The notes beneath the pieces were generated by a model. That model did no database searches. It was not told the DNA's origin and was given only the letters and a program-made list of their open reading frames with translations. From Thermoplasmata archaeon (lineage in GTDB: Archaea > Thermoplasmatota > Thermoplasmata > Lutacidiplasmatales > UBA184), in assembly GCA_030044695.1 (NCBI GenBank), contig JASIDM010000088.1, positions 1 to 17,141 on the forward strand: a DNA stretch of 17,141 nucleotides. The letters are read 5' to 3'. Within the stretch, counting starts at the first letter, position 1, and the number at the start of each line of letters is the position of its first letter. The translations under genes and the position numbers were made by a program. Shown piece after piece: positions 1 through 7,317 of this stretch.

Positions 1-368
1 GCCCCCGCGAGGGCGGCGAAGCCGCTCGCGCTCGAGGCGAGCCCGCTCGCGGTCGGGAAGTTGTTCTCCGAGCGGACCTCGGCGCGGGATCGGAGGCCGG
101 CCCGCTCCCGCACCCGCTCGAGCATCCGCACGACGGCCGTCCGCGGCCCGCCGTCGGCGACGACGCCGTTCAGGACCACGACGTCGGCGTCGAGCCCGGC
201 GTCGAAGCGCACCACGGTCCGCGACCGGAGCCGGGCCAACGTGACGGAGACGGAGGAGTTGTACGGGAGGACGCGCTCCGGATCCCGCATCCCCCAGTAC
301 TTCACGAGGGCGATGTTGGGAGGCGCCTCGAAGACGGCCGTGCCGCCCCGCGCCGGGGCCCGTGCCAT
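1..368 (-). CDS. mvaD: Diphosphomevalonate (or phosphomevalonate) decarboxylase, GHMP family, N-terminal part; runs off the window
   Basis: This gene is cut by the window edge, so only about 122 N-terminal residues are visible. The protein starts at ATG 366-368 and carries three hallmarks of mevalonate diphosphate decarboxylases: an APPNIALVKYWG-like strand (about residues 16-27, seen as EAPPNIALVKYWG), an NSSVSVTL segment, and the ATP-binding loop NNFPTASGLASSASGFAAL close to the truncated end. Known members are GHMP-fold enzymes that use ATP to phosphorylate and decarboxylate a mevalonate phosphate, giving isopentenyl (di)phosphate for archaeal lipids. The catalytic Asp region lies outside the window. 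I therefore cannot separate a true diphosphomevalonate decarboxylase from the archaeal phosphomevalonate decarboxylase or the Thermoplasma-type mevalonate kinases/decarboxylases of the same fold. A TATA-like element 27 bp upstream suggests a leaderless mRNA. Confidence 0.85.
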   Translation of the reverse strand, partial: MARAPARGGTAVFEAPPNIALVKYWGMRDPERVLPYNSSVSVTLARLRSRTVVRFDAGLDADVVVLNGVVADGGPRTAVVRMLERVRERAGLRSRAEVRSENNFPTASGLASSASGFAALAG

Positions 369-390
369 GGCGTCCGACGGCGCGGGCCCC

Positions 391-398
391 TACTTATG
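391..398. promoter_or_regulatory. Shared bidirectional TATA-like element
   Basis: The AT-rich octamer TACTTATG reads CATAAGTA on the other strand and stands alone in GC-rich sequence. Its centre (about 395) is 27 bp from the minus-strand ATG at 368 and 26 bp from a plus-strand GTG at 421. That is the usual archaeal TATA-to-transcription-start distance in both directions. It probably drives leaderless transcripts of the decarboxylase and the thioesterase. The promoter role is inferred from sequence and spacing. Confidence 0.55.
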
Positions 399-420
399 CG
401 GCTCGGAGGCTGCCACGGTC

Positions 421-924
421 GTGCGACGCCCGACGCTGCCGGCCGAGCCCCGACCGACGCGCCCGAGCCCGGATCTGTTCCGCGCGGCCCGCCGGGGGGG
501 CTTCCATGCCGAGGTCGGCTTCCGCGTCCTGGCCGAGAAGAGCGGCCGGGGCTACTGCACGGTCTCGGGCAAGGTCGAGGCACGGCACCTCAACATCAAC
601 GGGGTCGTCCACGGGGGCGTCTACGCGACGATCCTCGACACCGCGATGGGGGGCGCGGTCGTCTCCCTGCTGACCGAGGAGGAGACGACGGCGACGACGT
701 CGCTCTACGTCGAGTTCCTCAGGGCGGCCCGCGAGGGCGGGGTGCTCACGGCCGTGGGCCGGGTGCTGCGACGCGGGCGCCACATCGCCTTCGCGGAAGG
801 GAACCTGGTCGGGCGCGAGGGCGAGCGCCTGAGCCAGGCCCGCGGGACCTGGTACATCTGGTCCGCCGCGGACCGGGCCCCTCGGCCCGCGGTGACGTCG
901 CCCCCGCGTCGCCGCCCTAGCTGA
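421..924 (+). CDS. PaaI-like hotdog-fold acyl-CoA thioesterase
   Basis: The 167-residue protein has the hotdog signature of PaaI/YbgC-like thioesterases: HLNINGVVHGGVYATILDTAMG at residues 56-77 counted from the GTG at 421, with Asn60, His64-Gly65-Gly66 and Asp73 in the usual active-site positions. A TTSLYVEFLRAAREG strand and a second-half GRVLRRGRHIAFAEG segment complete the fold. Such enzymes hydrolyse acyl- or aryl-CoA thioesters in the cytoplasm; the substrate cannot be read from the sequence. I chose GTG 421 because it lies 26 bp from the shared TATA-like element. ATG 367 in the same frame is possible but would overlap the divergent gene's start codon. The C-terminus (from about residue 148) is Pro/Arg-rich and probably disordered. 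The gene ends 8 bp inside the convergent aminopeptidase. Confidence 0.8.
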   Translation: MRRPTLPAEPRPTRPSPDLFRAARRGGFHAEVGFRVLAEKSGRGYCTVSGKVEARHLNINGVVHGGVYATILDTAMGGAVVSLLTEEETTATTSLYVEFLRAAREGGVLTAVGRVLRRGRHIAFAEGNLVGREGERLSQARGTWYIWSAADRAPRPAVTSPPRRRPS

Positions 925-3391
925 GGCGGCCCCGGAGCCGCTCGAGGATCTCGAGCCGCTCGAGCCCCTTGGCGAGGCCCCGCGTCCCCTCCGGCGTGGG
1001 GTGGTCGCCGAAGAAGCGGCGGACCTCGGCGAGCCGTCCTCGTCCGAACAGCGGGAGGGTGTGCTCGAGCAGCAGCGGCAGGTACCCCGAGCCGCGGAAG
1101 ACGTCGGTGAGGGTCTCCAGACGCTCCTGGAGCCACTGCCAGCCGACCTGATGCCCCGCCGGGTTCCCCGCGGCCTGGAGGGCGATCCCGAAGACGTGGC
1201 TGCGGTTGATCCCCCCGGCGGACGCCAGGTCGAGGATCCGCCGGACCTCGCCGGGGTCGCCGCTCCAGGCGAGGGCCCGCTCGAGCCGGAGCGCCTCGAT
1301 GTCCGAACCGGGCCGGCGGAGCGCCTCCCGCACGGCCTCGACCCCACGGGCTCCCCCGGCCCGGACCCGGGCGATCGCGACCGACGTCCGGAGATCCGGG
1401 TCCAGGCGCGCCCAGGTGTCGAAGCGCGGGGAGAGCTCGGCGGCGAACTCGGCATCGACCCGCACGCGGGCGAAGGCGAGCCGGTCGCGCGCGATGCCCG
1501 CGCCGGCGGGCTCGCCGGGCCGGGGCTCCAGTCCGACCTGCTCGATCCCCCGACGGAGGTAGGCCCGAGCGGTCCGGCCCACGGCCGCCGCGTCGGGGAC
1601 CTGGAGCGCGAAGCCGGCGAGGCTCCCGGCCAGGGACTCCGCGAGCAGGCGGTCCGACCGGCCCGAGAACGCCTCGACGGCGCGCGCGTACGTCGCCCAG
1701 TCGGCGTCGCCGGAGAGGACGAAGGCGGCGAGGTCGTCCAGGACGGCCCAGCCGTCCAGCGCGGGCCGGCGCGGGAGCACCGCAAGCAGCCGTCCGAGCA
1801 GCTCGGGGTCGTACCGGCACCGGTAGAAGCCGATCGAGCCCGGATTGAGCAGCACGGGGGCGCCGTCCGCGACCTCGAGGCGGGCCTGTCGCTCGCGGAA
1901 CAGCAGGCGGCGGCGTTCCGTACCGACGTCCAGCGTGAGGGGGATCGGCCACGGGGGCTCCTCCGTGGTCCCCAGGTACCCGAACCGGCGCTGCGTCAGG
2001 ACGACCCCGTTGCGGGCGGCGTCCGCCGTGATGAGGGGGAGACCGGGCCGGTCGATCCACGGGGCGGCCAGCTCGCCGACCGGCTCGCCGCTCGCCCGGC
2101 CGAGGGCGGCGAGCAGGTCCTCCGTCCGGGCGTTGCCGTAGCGGAACGTCTTCAGGTAGTCCGTGACGCCCGCGCGGAACCGCTCCTCGCCGAGGTACCG
2201 GTCGAACATGGCGAGGATGCTCGAGCCCTTGCCGTAGCTGATCTCGTCGAAGATCTGACTCAGCTCCTCCGGGCGATCGACGTGGGCCCGGACCGGGTGG
2301 GTCGCCCGCAGGGAGTCGCCGTCCAGCGCCCAGGCCTTGCCCTGGGTCCGCAGCAGGAAGTCGTCCCACGGCTCGAACGTCGGCTCGAGGGCGTCGGTGA
2401 TCTTCGTCTCCATGAGGGCCGCGAAGCTCTCGTTGAGCCAGATGTCGTCCCACCAGCGCATCGTCACGAGGTTCCCGAACCACTGGTGGGCGATCTCGTG
2501 GGCCGTGGTGGTGAAGACGTCGTGGGTGGAGAACGAGCTGCTGGCGCCGTCGACGAGCAGGCGGGTCTCCTGGTAGCTGATCGCCCCCCAGTTCTCCATC
2601 GCGCCGAAGGCGTGCTCCGCGACGGCGATCAGGTCGAGCTTCGGCAGCGGGTAGGGGATCCCGTAGTACGCCTCGTAGGCCCGGACGATCCGTCCGGCGG
2701 AGCGCAGCGCCCAGGCCCCGGCGTCGCCGCGCCCCGGGGGCGCCGCGACCCGGACCGCCAGGGTCCCGGCCTGCTCGCGCCGCGAGTCGAACCGGCCGAC
2801 GCCGAGGTAGAACAGGTACGTCGACATCTCGGGTGTCGGCTCGAACGTCCACTCCGTCCGCCCGCTCTCCGGCCGCGTGGCGCGGACGGGGGCGTTGGAG
2901 ATCACCTCGAGATCCGACGGGGCTCGGACGGTCAGCCGGATGCGCGACTTCCGATCCGGCCGATCGAGACAGGGGAAGATCCGCCTCGCCCCAGCGGGCT
3001 CGCAGTGGGTGGTGATCAGTTGGCCGTCGCCGTGGCGCGAACGGTACATCCCGTAGAGGCTCTTCGCCTCCACCGCCCCGGAGAAGTCGACCGCGACGGA
3101 ACCCCCGTCGTGCGGCGCCCGGTCGATCGCCAGCCGGTGCGAGCCCGTGTCGTAGGCGAACGTCGCGGGCCGTGCCCCGACCCGCACCGAGCTCACCGCG
3201 AGACCTTCGGCGTCGAGGACGAGCGGCCGCCCACCGCCGACGGGGTCGAGCTCCACGGTCCCTTCCCATCGGAGCCCCTCCGGGTCGACGTCGAGCCGCA
3301 GGCGGTACTCGGGGACCTTGAGCTCCGACTCCTCCGGCACGAACGGCTCACCCTCGAGCGGGGCGAACGACCGCCCGCTCGGCGGTCGCAC
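917..3391 (-). CDS. M1-family zinc aminopeptidase (tricorn-interacting factor F2/F3 type)
   Basis: At 824 residues this matches the family's usual length. The GAMEN substrate-binding motif is at residues 263-267. The zinc site HEIAH begins at His298, with ligands His298, His302 and Glu321 in the WLNES context and catalytic Glu299. The N-terminal beta-domain (about 25-200), the catalytic domain (about 205-440) and a long helical C-terminal region follow the family order. Relatives in Thermoplasma (factors F2 and F3) trim the short peptides released by the tricorn protease and proteasome to free amino acids in the cytoplasm, and that role is inferred here. The start is GTG at 3389-3391; an ATG at 3403-3405 is out of frame. 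No clear TATA box was found, only a weak A-rich patch at 3403-3416. It converges on the thioesterase gene. Confidence 0.93.
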   Translation of the reverse strand: MRPPSGRSFAPLEGEPFVPEESELKVPEYRLRLDVDPEGLRWEGTVELDPVGGGRPLVLDAEGLAVSSVRVGARPATFAYDTGSHRLAIDRAPHDGGSVAVDFSGAVEAKSLYGMYRSRHGDGQLITTHCEPAGARRIFPCLDRPDRKSRIRLTVRAPSDLEVISNAPVRATRPESGRTEWTFEPTPEMSTYLFYLGVGRFDSRREQAGTLAVRVAAPPGRGDAGAWALRSAGRIVRAYEAYYGIPYPLPKLDLIAVAEHAFGAMENWGAISYQETRLLVDGASSSFSTHDVFTTTAHEIAHQWFGNLVTMRWWDDIWLNESFAALMETKITDALEPTFEPWDDFLLRTQGKAWALDGDSLRATHPVRAHVDRPEELSQIFDEISYGKGSSILAMFDRYLGEERFRAGVTDYLKTFRYGNARTEDLLAALGRASGEPVGELAAPWIDRPGLPLITADAARNGVVLTQRRFGYLGTTEEPPWPIPLTLDVGTERRRLLFRERQARLEVADGAPVLLNPGSIGFYRCRYDPELLGRLLAVLPRRPALDGWAVLDDLAAFVLSGDADWATYARAVEAFSGRSDRLLAESLAGSLAGFALQVPDAAAVGRTARAYLRRGIEQVGLEPRPGEPAGAGIARDRLAFARVRVDAEFAAELSPRFDTWARLDPDLRTSVAIARVRAGGARGVEAVREALRRPGSDIEALRLERALAWSGDPGEVRRILDLASAGGINRSHVFGIALQAAGNPAGHQVGWQWLQERLETLTDVFRGSGYLPLLLEHTLPLFGRGRLAEVRRFFGDHPTPEGTRGLAKGLERLEILERLRGRLS

Positions 3392-3463
3392 GGGGGTCCG
3401 CGCATTGAAGGTTTGCGACGCCCCCGCCGTCGGGGAACGTCGGTCCCCCGGCGCCGAGCAGGA

Positions 3464-3470
3464 TTAAATA
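3464..3470 (+). promoter_or_regulatory. TATA box of the 5S rRNA gene
   Basis: TTAAATA, preceded by AGGA, is the only AT-rich heptamer in this gap. Its centre lies 26 bp before position 3493, the first base of the folded 5S rRNA. This matches a canonical archaeal promoter placing transcription start at the mature 5' end. Confidence 0.75.
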
Positions 3471-3492
3471 GCCGGCCTCGCTCGGCCGCTTC

Positions 3493-3615
3493 GGCTGACG
3501 GCCAAAGCGGTGGGGAAACACCCGGTCCCATTCCGAACCCGGCAGTTAAGCCCACTGGCGTTCCGCGCGGTACTGAAGTGCGCGAGCCTACGGGAACCGC
3601 GGAAAGCTGTCAGCC
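3493..3615 (+). rRNA. rrf: 5S ribosomal RNA, solitary gene
   Basis: The 123-nt segment contains conserved 5S blocks: GGGGAAACACCCGGTCCCATT, CCGAACCCGGCAGTTAAGCC and GGTACTG, followed by TACGGGAA. The ends pair through helix I, GGCTGAC (3493-3499) with GTCAGCC (3609-3615), which defines the boundaries. The gene has its own TATA box, and no 16S or 23S sequence occurs in the window. It therefore appears to be an unlinked 5S gene, as in known Thermoplasmata. No poly-T terminator follows, so transcription may read into the endonuclease IV gene 47 bp downstream. Confidence 0.93.
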
Positions 3616-3662
3616 TCCCCAGGGCCCGCTAGGGTAATCGACCCGGCCGCGTCGGGCGGGCG

Positions 3663-4595
3663 ATGTACCTCGGAGCCCACCTGGGGATCTCCGGCGGCTT
3701 CTCCGAGGCGGTCACCGAGGCCGGCCGCCTCGGGGCGGAGTCCCTGCAGATCTTCGCGAAGAGCCCCCAGATGTGGAGCGGTCCGCCGGTGACGCCGGAG
3801 GCGGCGGAGCGGTTCCGGGAGGCCGTGCGTGCCTCGCCGCTCCGGGCGACGGCCATCCACCACGGCTACCTGCTGAACCTCGCGAGCCCCAAGCCGGAGA
3901 TGCTCGAGCGCTCGCGCACGGCGTTCCGCGACGAGATCGGTCGGGCGGACCTGCTGGGCGTCAACGCCCTGATCTTCCACCCGGGAGCGCACCTGGGGGC
4001 CGGGATCCCGGCGGGGATCTCCACCCTCTGCGAGAGCCTGACGTCGGCCCTGGAGGCGACCGACGGCTCCCCGACCCGCCTGCTCCTGGAGAACTCCGCG
4101 GGGCAGGGCACGACGTTGTGCAGCTCGCTGGAGGAGCTCGCCGACGTCCTGGGCCGGGTGCCGAACGCCCAACGGCTCGGGGTGACCCTCGACACCTGCC
4201 ACCTCTTCGCCAACGGCTTCGACCTGAGGTCGAACGACGGCTACGGGGTCCTCGTCGACCGGATCCGAGCGACGATCGGCGAGGCGAACGTTCGAGCGTT
4301 CCACCTGAACGACGCGAAGGCCCCGCTCGGCTCCCACCTCGACCGGCACGAGAACATCGGCCGCGGGGAGATCGGGGCCGAGGGGATGCGCAGGATCGTC
4401 CGCGACCGGCGCTGGACGGAGGTCCCCGGCTACCTCGAGACGCCGTTGGATGACCGGGGCTACGCCCGGTACGCCGAGGACCTGGCGACGCTCCGAGCGT
4501 CGGCGACGACGCCTCCCCGTCGGGCGGGACCTCGGGCGAGTCCGCGCCCTAAGGCGCGACCCGCTGCCCGCACCAAGGTCACCCGACGGCCATGA
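3663..4595 (+). CDS. nfo: Endonuclease IV (AP endonuclease)
   Basis: The 310-residue protein is a TIM-barrel AP endonuclease that cuts DNA 5' of abasic sites in base-excision repair. The nine metal ligands of the trinuclear zinc site are all visible: His67 (HHGYLLNLASP), His106 (FHPGAH), Glu143 (LLENSAGQGT), Asp177 and His180 (LDTCHLFANG), His214 (FHLNDAK), Asp227 and His229 (LDRHENIGRGE) and Glu259 (LETP). The catalytic domain ends near residue 278. The last 30 or so residues are a Pro/Arg/Ala/Lys-rich tail, unusual for the family and possibly DNA-binding or disordered. A weak TATA-like GTAATC at 3634-3639 lies 26-27 bp before the ATG, so the gene could be leaderless; read-through from 5S is the alternative. 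Confidence 0.95.
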   Translation: MYLGAHLGISGGFSEAVTEAGRLGAESLQIFAKSPQMWSGPPVTPEAAERFREAVRASPLRATAIHHGYLLNLASPKPEMLERSRTAFRDEIGRADLLGVNALIFHPGAHLGAGIPAGISTLCESLTSALEATDGSPTRLLLENSAGQGTTLCSSLEELADVLGRVPNAQRLGVTLDTCHLFANGFDLRSNDGYGVLVDRIRATIGEANVRAFHLNDAKAPLGSHLDRHENIGRGEIGAEGMRRIVRDRRWTEVPGYLETPLDDRGYARYAEDLATLRASATTPPRRAGPRASPRPKARPAARTKVTRRP

Positions 4596-4740
4596 ACCGT
4601 CCGCGGGCCGGCCGGTTCGGGCCGGACGGCCGGGGCGCGCCCCGCGAAGCCCCGACGCGACCGGAGGCACCGGGACCCCGCGTCGGACCGCGGGACCGTT
4701 GCCCTCGGGACGGGGACGTCCCTCCCTCCGGGGGCGGATC
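4596..4740. other. Intergenic gap with a possible GC hairpin
   Basis: The 145-base gap after endonuclease IV is almost pure G+C and has no convincing TATA box. Just after the stop codon CCGTCC (4598-4603) can pair with GGACGG (4624-4629). Alternatively, CCGGCC (4608-4613) can pair with GGCCGG (4620-4625) around the loop GGTTCG. This could be an RNA hairpin at the end of the nfo message. No T-run follows, so a terminator role is weakly supported. The frame upstream of 4741 is open but carries no recognisable protein sequence. Confidence 0.3.
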
Positions 4741-5685
4741 GTGAGCGACCCCGCCGGATCGCCGTCCCCGGTGGACGCGTACCACGCCGGGTTGCTCGCG
4801 GCCGGCGAGCGGCTCCCCTCGCTGGCGGTCGTGGAGATCGGGCCCCCCGACCCATACCACGCCGCCGAGTTCGCCACGAGGTACCCCGCTCGGCACCTGC
4901 GACTTTCCGCCGGGGACCCGGTCGGGCCGACGCTCGAGCGGAGCGACGGGGGCGGACCCGTCTTCCTGGGTGGGCCGCTGCCGTGGCTGATCGAGGCGTT
5001 CTTTCCCCCGATCGCCCGCACCCTCCTGGTCCCCCGCCGGAACGTCAAGGTCGTCGGCTTCCCCTCGCGGCAGACCGGCCCCGGGGCCGCGAGCGCCCCG
5101 ATCGTCCCGGACGACCTCGCCTTGATGCGCGGGATCCCCGCGCTCCTCGTCGTGGCCCCCGCGGACGGGCCGACCGTCCGGTCGGCCGTCGAGGCCGTGG
5201 CGGACCGGGCGGGGAGCGCCTACCTGCGGCTCCCCGAGCCCTCGGCCCCGGCCGTGACCCGGGGCGAGTTCGCGATCGGACGGGCGAGCGAGCTCCGTTC
5301 GGGAACCGACCTGGCGATCCTGGCGCTGGGGCCGCTCGTCGGGCCCGCGCTCACCGTCGCCGACGAGCTCCGCGGGGTCGGGATCTCCGTCCGGGTCCTC
5401 GATCTCGCCTCCGTGAAGCCGCTCGACGAGGCGGCGATCCTCCGGGCGGCCCGCGAGACCGGCGCGATCCTGGTGGCGGAGGCCGCGCCCACCCCGGGGG
5501 GCCTCGGAACGCTCGTCGCCGCCCTGACGGCCGAGAACCGGCCCGTGCCGGTCCGTCGGTTCGGCCTGCCGGACCTGCCGGCCCCCCCGGCGGGGGCGGA
5601 GGGGCTGGAGGCCGCGGGGCTCACCCTCGAGCGCCTCCGCGACGAGACCCTCGAGCTGCTCCGGCTCAGGGGGAAAATCACCTAA
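4741..5685 (+). CDS. Divergent transketolase C-terminal-like protein, probably not a standard transketolase subunit
   Basis: The protein is 314 residues from GTG 4741. It follows the order of the archaeal split-transketolase C-terminal subunit: a pyrimidine-binding domain (about 10-165) and a transketolase C domain (about 185-310). Supporting landmarks are DDLALMRGIPALLVVAPADG (124-143), the SVKPLDEAAILRAARETGAI stretch (224-243) and GGLGTLVA (253-260). The catalytic signatures look absent. Where family members have GIAEQ with the Glu that activates thiamine diphosphate, this protein has LSAGDPV (55-61). The His of the usual THQ segment is missing (about 116-122), and the EEH before GGLG is replaced by EAAP. 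No N-terminal thiamine-binding subunit is encoded next to it. It may be a regulatory or repurposed paralogue. A transaldolase gene follows 37 bp downstream, which supports a link to sugar phosphates. The start is uncertain; no TATA was seen. Confidence 0.7.
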   Translation: MSDPAGSPSPVDAYHAGLLAAGERLPSLAVVEIGPPDPYHAAEFATRYPARHLRLSAGDPVGPTLERSDGGGPVFLGGPLPWLIEAFFPPIARTLLVPRRNVKVVGFPSRQTGPGAASAPIVPDDLALMRGIPALLVVAPADGPTVRSAVEAVADRAGSAYLRLPEPSAPAVTRGEFAIGRASELRSGTDLAILALGPLVGPALTVADELRGVGISVRVLDLASVKPLDEAAILRAARETGAILVAEAAPTPGGLGTLVAALTAENRPVPVRRFGLPDLPAPPAGAEGLEAAGLTLERLRDETLELLRLRGKIT

Positions 5686-5722
5686 CCCCCCGGGGTTCCC
5701 CCGACGGGACGGAGCCGCGACG

Positions 5723-6370
5723 ATGCAGCTGTTCCTCGACACCGCGAGCGTGACCGAGATCCGGACGATGTGGGAGATCGGCATCCTGGACGGGGTGACC
5801 ACGAACCCGACCCTGGTGGCGAAGGAGGGCCGTACGTTCGAGTCGGTCCTCCGCGAGATCTGCGATCTCGGCGTGCCGTCGGTCTCGGCCGAGGTGGTCG
5901 CGACCGACACCGAGGGGATGCTGCGCGAGGGTCGGCACCTGCGCGGCTTCCACCCGGCGATCTACGTGAAGATCCCGATGACCCCGGCCGGCCTCCGGGC
6001 GACCCGGATCCTCGCCGGGGAGGGAACGCGGGTGAACATGACCCTCGTCTTCAGCGCCAACCAGGCCCTCCTCGCCGCGAAGGTCGGGGCGACGTACGTG
6101 AGCCCGTTCATCGGGCGGCTCGACGACCAGGGCCAGGACGGCATGGAGCTCGTCCGAGACATCGTCACGATCTATCGCAACTATCGGGTCCCGACCAAGG
6201 TGCTCGTCGCCAGCGTCCGCCACCCGATGCACGTCGTCGAGGGGGCCAAGGTCGGCGCGGACATCGCCACGATGCCGTACACCGTGATGGAGAAGCTCGT
6301 CCAGCACCCGCTCACCGACCTCGGGCTCGCCCGGTTCCTGAAGGACTGGGAGAAGGTGCCGAAGGGATGA
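5723..6370 (+). CDS. tal: Transaldolase (small, FSA/TalC type)
   Basis: The 215-residue protein is a short single-domain transaldolase of the fructose-6-phosphate aldolase/TalC branch. It shows LFLDTASVTEI at the N-terminus, GVTTNPTLVAKEG (24-36), the Schiff-base lysine Lys83 in YVKIPMT, and the later strands VNMTLVFS, ATYVSPFIGRLDD and TKVLVASVRHP. Such enzymes move a dihydroxyacetone unit between sugar phosphates, or act as aldolases, in the cytoplasm. Exact specificity cannot be settled from sequence. A GGACGGAG stretch precedes the ATG as a possible ribosome site. The stop codon overlaps the next start (ATGA), indicating translational coupling with the DUF357 gene. Confidence 0.93.
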   Translation: MQLFLDTASVTEIRTMWEIGILDGVTTNPTLVAKEGRTFESVLREICDLGVPSVSAEVVATDTEGMLREGRHLRGFHPAIYVKIPMTPAGLRATRILAGEGTRVNMTLVFSANQALLAAKVGATYVSPFIGRLDDQGQDGMELVRDIVTIYRNYRVPTKVLVASVRHPMHVVEGAKVGADIATMPYTVMEKLVQHPLTDLGLARFLKDWEKVPKG

Positions 6371-6693
6371 GCCGCCCCGCGGCCTCGCCGGGCGAGCCGT
6401 CCGTCCCTTCGTCCCCATCCCCGCTGCTGACCCGCTACCTTGAGCTGACCCGCGGCGCCCTCGCCGCGGTGCGCCTCGGCACTCCGGAGCGATCGTTCCT
6501 GCGCGGCGGCTCCGAGGACCTGTTGCAGATGGCGCGGGCGTACCTCGCCGACGCGGAGCATTTCCTCGCGCAGGGGGACCGCGATCGGGCTCTCGCCGCC
6601 GTGAGCTACGCCCACGGCTGGCTGGACGCGGGGGTCCGGCTGGGGCTCTTGGACGGGGGAGGCGATGCGGCCCGGTTCACCCTCTTCCGATAG
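6367..6693 (+). CDS. DUF357 family protein
   Basis: This is a small all-helical archaeal protein of 108 residues. The conserved DUF357 core is clear: LLQMARAYLADAEHFLAQGD (52-71), then AVSYAHGWLDAGVRLGLL (78-95). The first 18 residues are Pro/Ser-rich and probably disordered. The family is widespread in archaea and has no established function that I know of. The gene overlaps the transaldolase stop by 4 bases (ATGA) and the next gene by 29 bases. Its tight coupling to a translin-family gene suggests they may work on the same complex, but that is inference. Confidence 0.85.
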   Translation: MSRPAASPGEPSVPSSPSPLLTRYLELTRGALAAVRLGTPERSFLRGGSEDLLQMARAYLADAEHFLAQGDRDRALAAVSYAHGWLDAGVRLGLLDGGGDAARFTLFR

Positions 6694-7315
6694 CGCCGTC
6701 GGAGGGCCGCTCTCCGAGGGGGTCCTCGGGGAGATCGAGGCCCACCTTCGCCAGCGGGAGCTGCGCCGCGAGGAGCTCTACCAGCAGGCCCGTCGCCTGC
6801 GCCGGCTCGCCCAGACGACGATGACCCGGCTGCACGCGGGCAGCGCGACCGCCTCCGAGTTCGCCTCGGTGCGGACGACGCTGACGGAGCTCTCGGACCG
6901 GCTCCGTCGCGAGGGTCGGGCGGACGAGCCGCTCGTCCACGACGCGCTCCAGGAGGCCGTCGAGGCGAGCCTCCTCGGCGCCATCGTGGACGGCCAGGCG
7001 CTGCCCGGCCCGAGCGAGCTCGACGTCGAGCCGGAACCGTACCTGCTCGGCCTCGGCGACGTCGTCGGCGAGGTCCGCCGCCTTGTGCTCGAGCGCCTCG
7101 GCCACGAGGACCTCGCGGGCGCGGAGCGGTACCTCGAGCTCATGGAGGGGCTCGCCCAGGCGCTGATGCGGTTCGACACGAGCCGGGCGATCGTCCAGCT
7201 AAAGCCGAAGCAGGACCAGGCGCGAGCGCTCGTCGAGCGCACGCGCGGCGAAGTGGTGATGGCCCGCTTCCTCGCCCGCGCCCGCCCCGCGGGCCCGGAC
7301 GGGGGCCGGGGCTGA
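6665..7315 (+). CDS. Translin/TRAX-family RNA-binding protein (COG2178)
   Basis: This 216-residue, mostly helical protein matches the archaeal translin family. Signatures are the YLLGLGDVVGEVRRLVLERL helix pair (126-145), YLELMEGLAQALMRFD (156-171) and the closing KPKQDQARALVERTRGEV (180-197). Acidic residues Glu97 and Glu100 (QEAVEAS), Asp132 and Glu136 sit where TRAX-type subunits carry their metal-binding catalytic acids, so RNase activity is possible. In eukaryotes translin-TRAX (C3PO) cleaves small RNAs and tRNA 5' leaders; the archaeal role is less clear. The ATG at 6665 lies inside the DUF357 gene, and the stop is followed after 2 bases by the MTA phosphorylase start. Confidence 0.85.
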   Translation: MRPGSPSSDSAVGGPLSEGVLGEIEAHLRQRELRREELYQQARRLRRLAQTTMTRLHAGSATASEFASVRTTLTELSDRLRREGRADEPLVHDALQEAVEASLLGAIVDGQALPGPSELDVEPEPYLLGLGDVVGEVRRLVLERLGHEDLAGAERYLELMEGLAQALMRFDTSRAIVQLKPKQDQARALVERTRGEVVMARFLARARPAGPDGGRG

Positions 7316-7317
7316 CG

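Noticed and set aside
61..420. N-terminal extension of the thioesterase frame
   Set aside because: It overlaps the decarboxylase gene on the other strand, shows Arg/Ser/Thr-rich non-protein composition, and lies upstream of the promoter element.
705..3269. Open minus-strand frame of 854 codons overlapping the aminopeptidase
   Set aside because: It is a frame-shifted shadow of the real gene with repetitive Arg/Pro/Gly composition and no family motif.
1001..3637. Open plus-strand frame of 878 codons opposite the aminopeptidase gene
   Set aside because: It is antisense to a clear M1 aminopeptidase and low in complexity (Arg, Gly, Pro, Glu, Ala). It is a by-product of high GC and also runs through the 5S rRNA.
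3616..3662. 16S or 23S rRNA, or a tRNA, next to the 5S gene
   Set aside because: Only 47 bases separate the 5S from endonuclease IV, and they show no rRNA or cloverleaf features.
4450..4740. N-terminal extension of the transketolase-like frame
   Set aside because: It overlaps endonuclease IV in another frame and is Arg/Pro/Gly-rich with no domain. GTG 4741 begins the recognisable protein.
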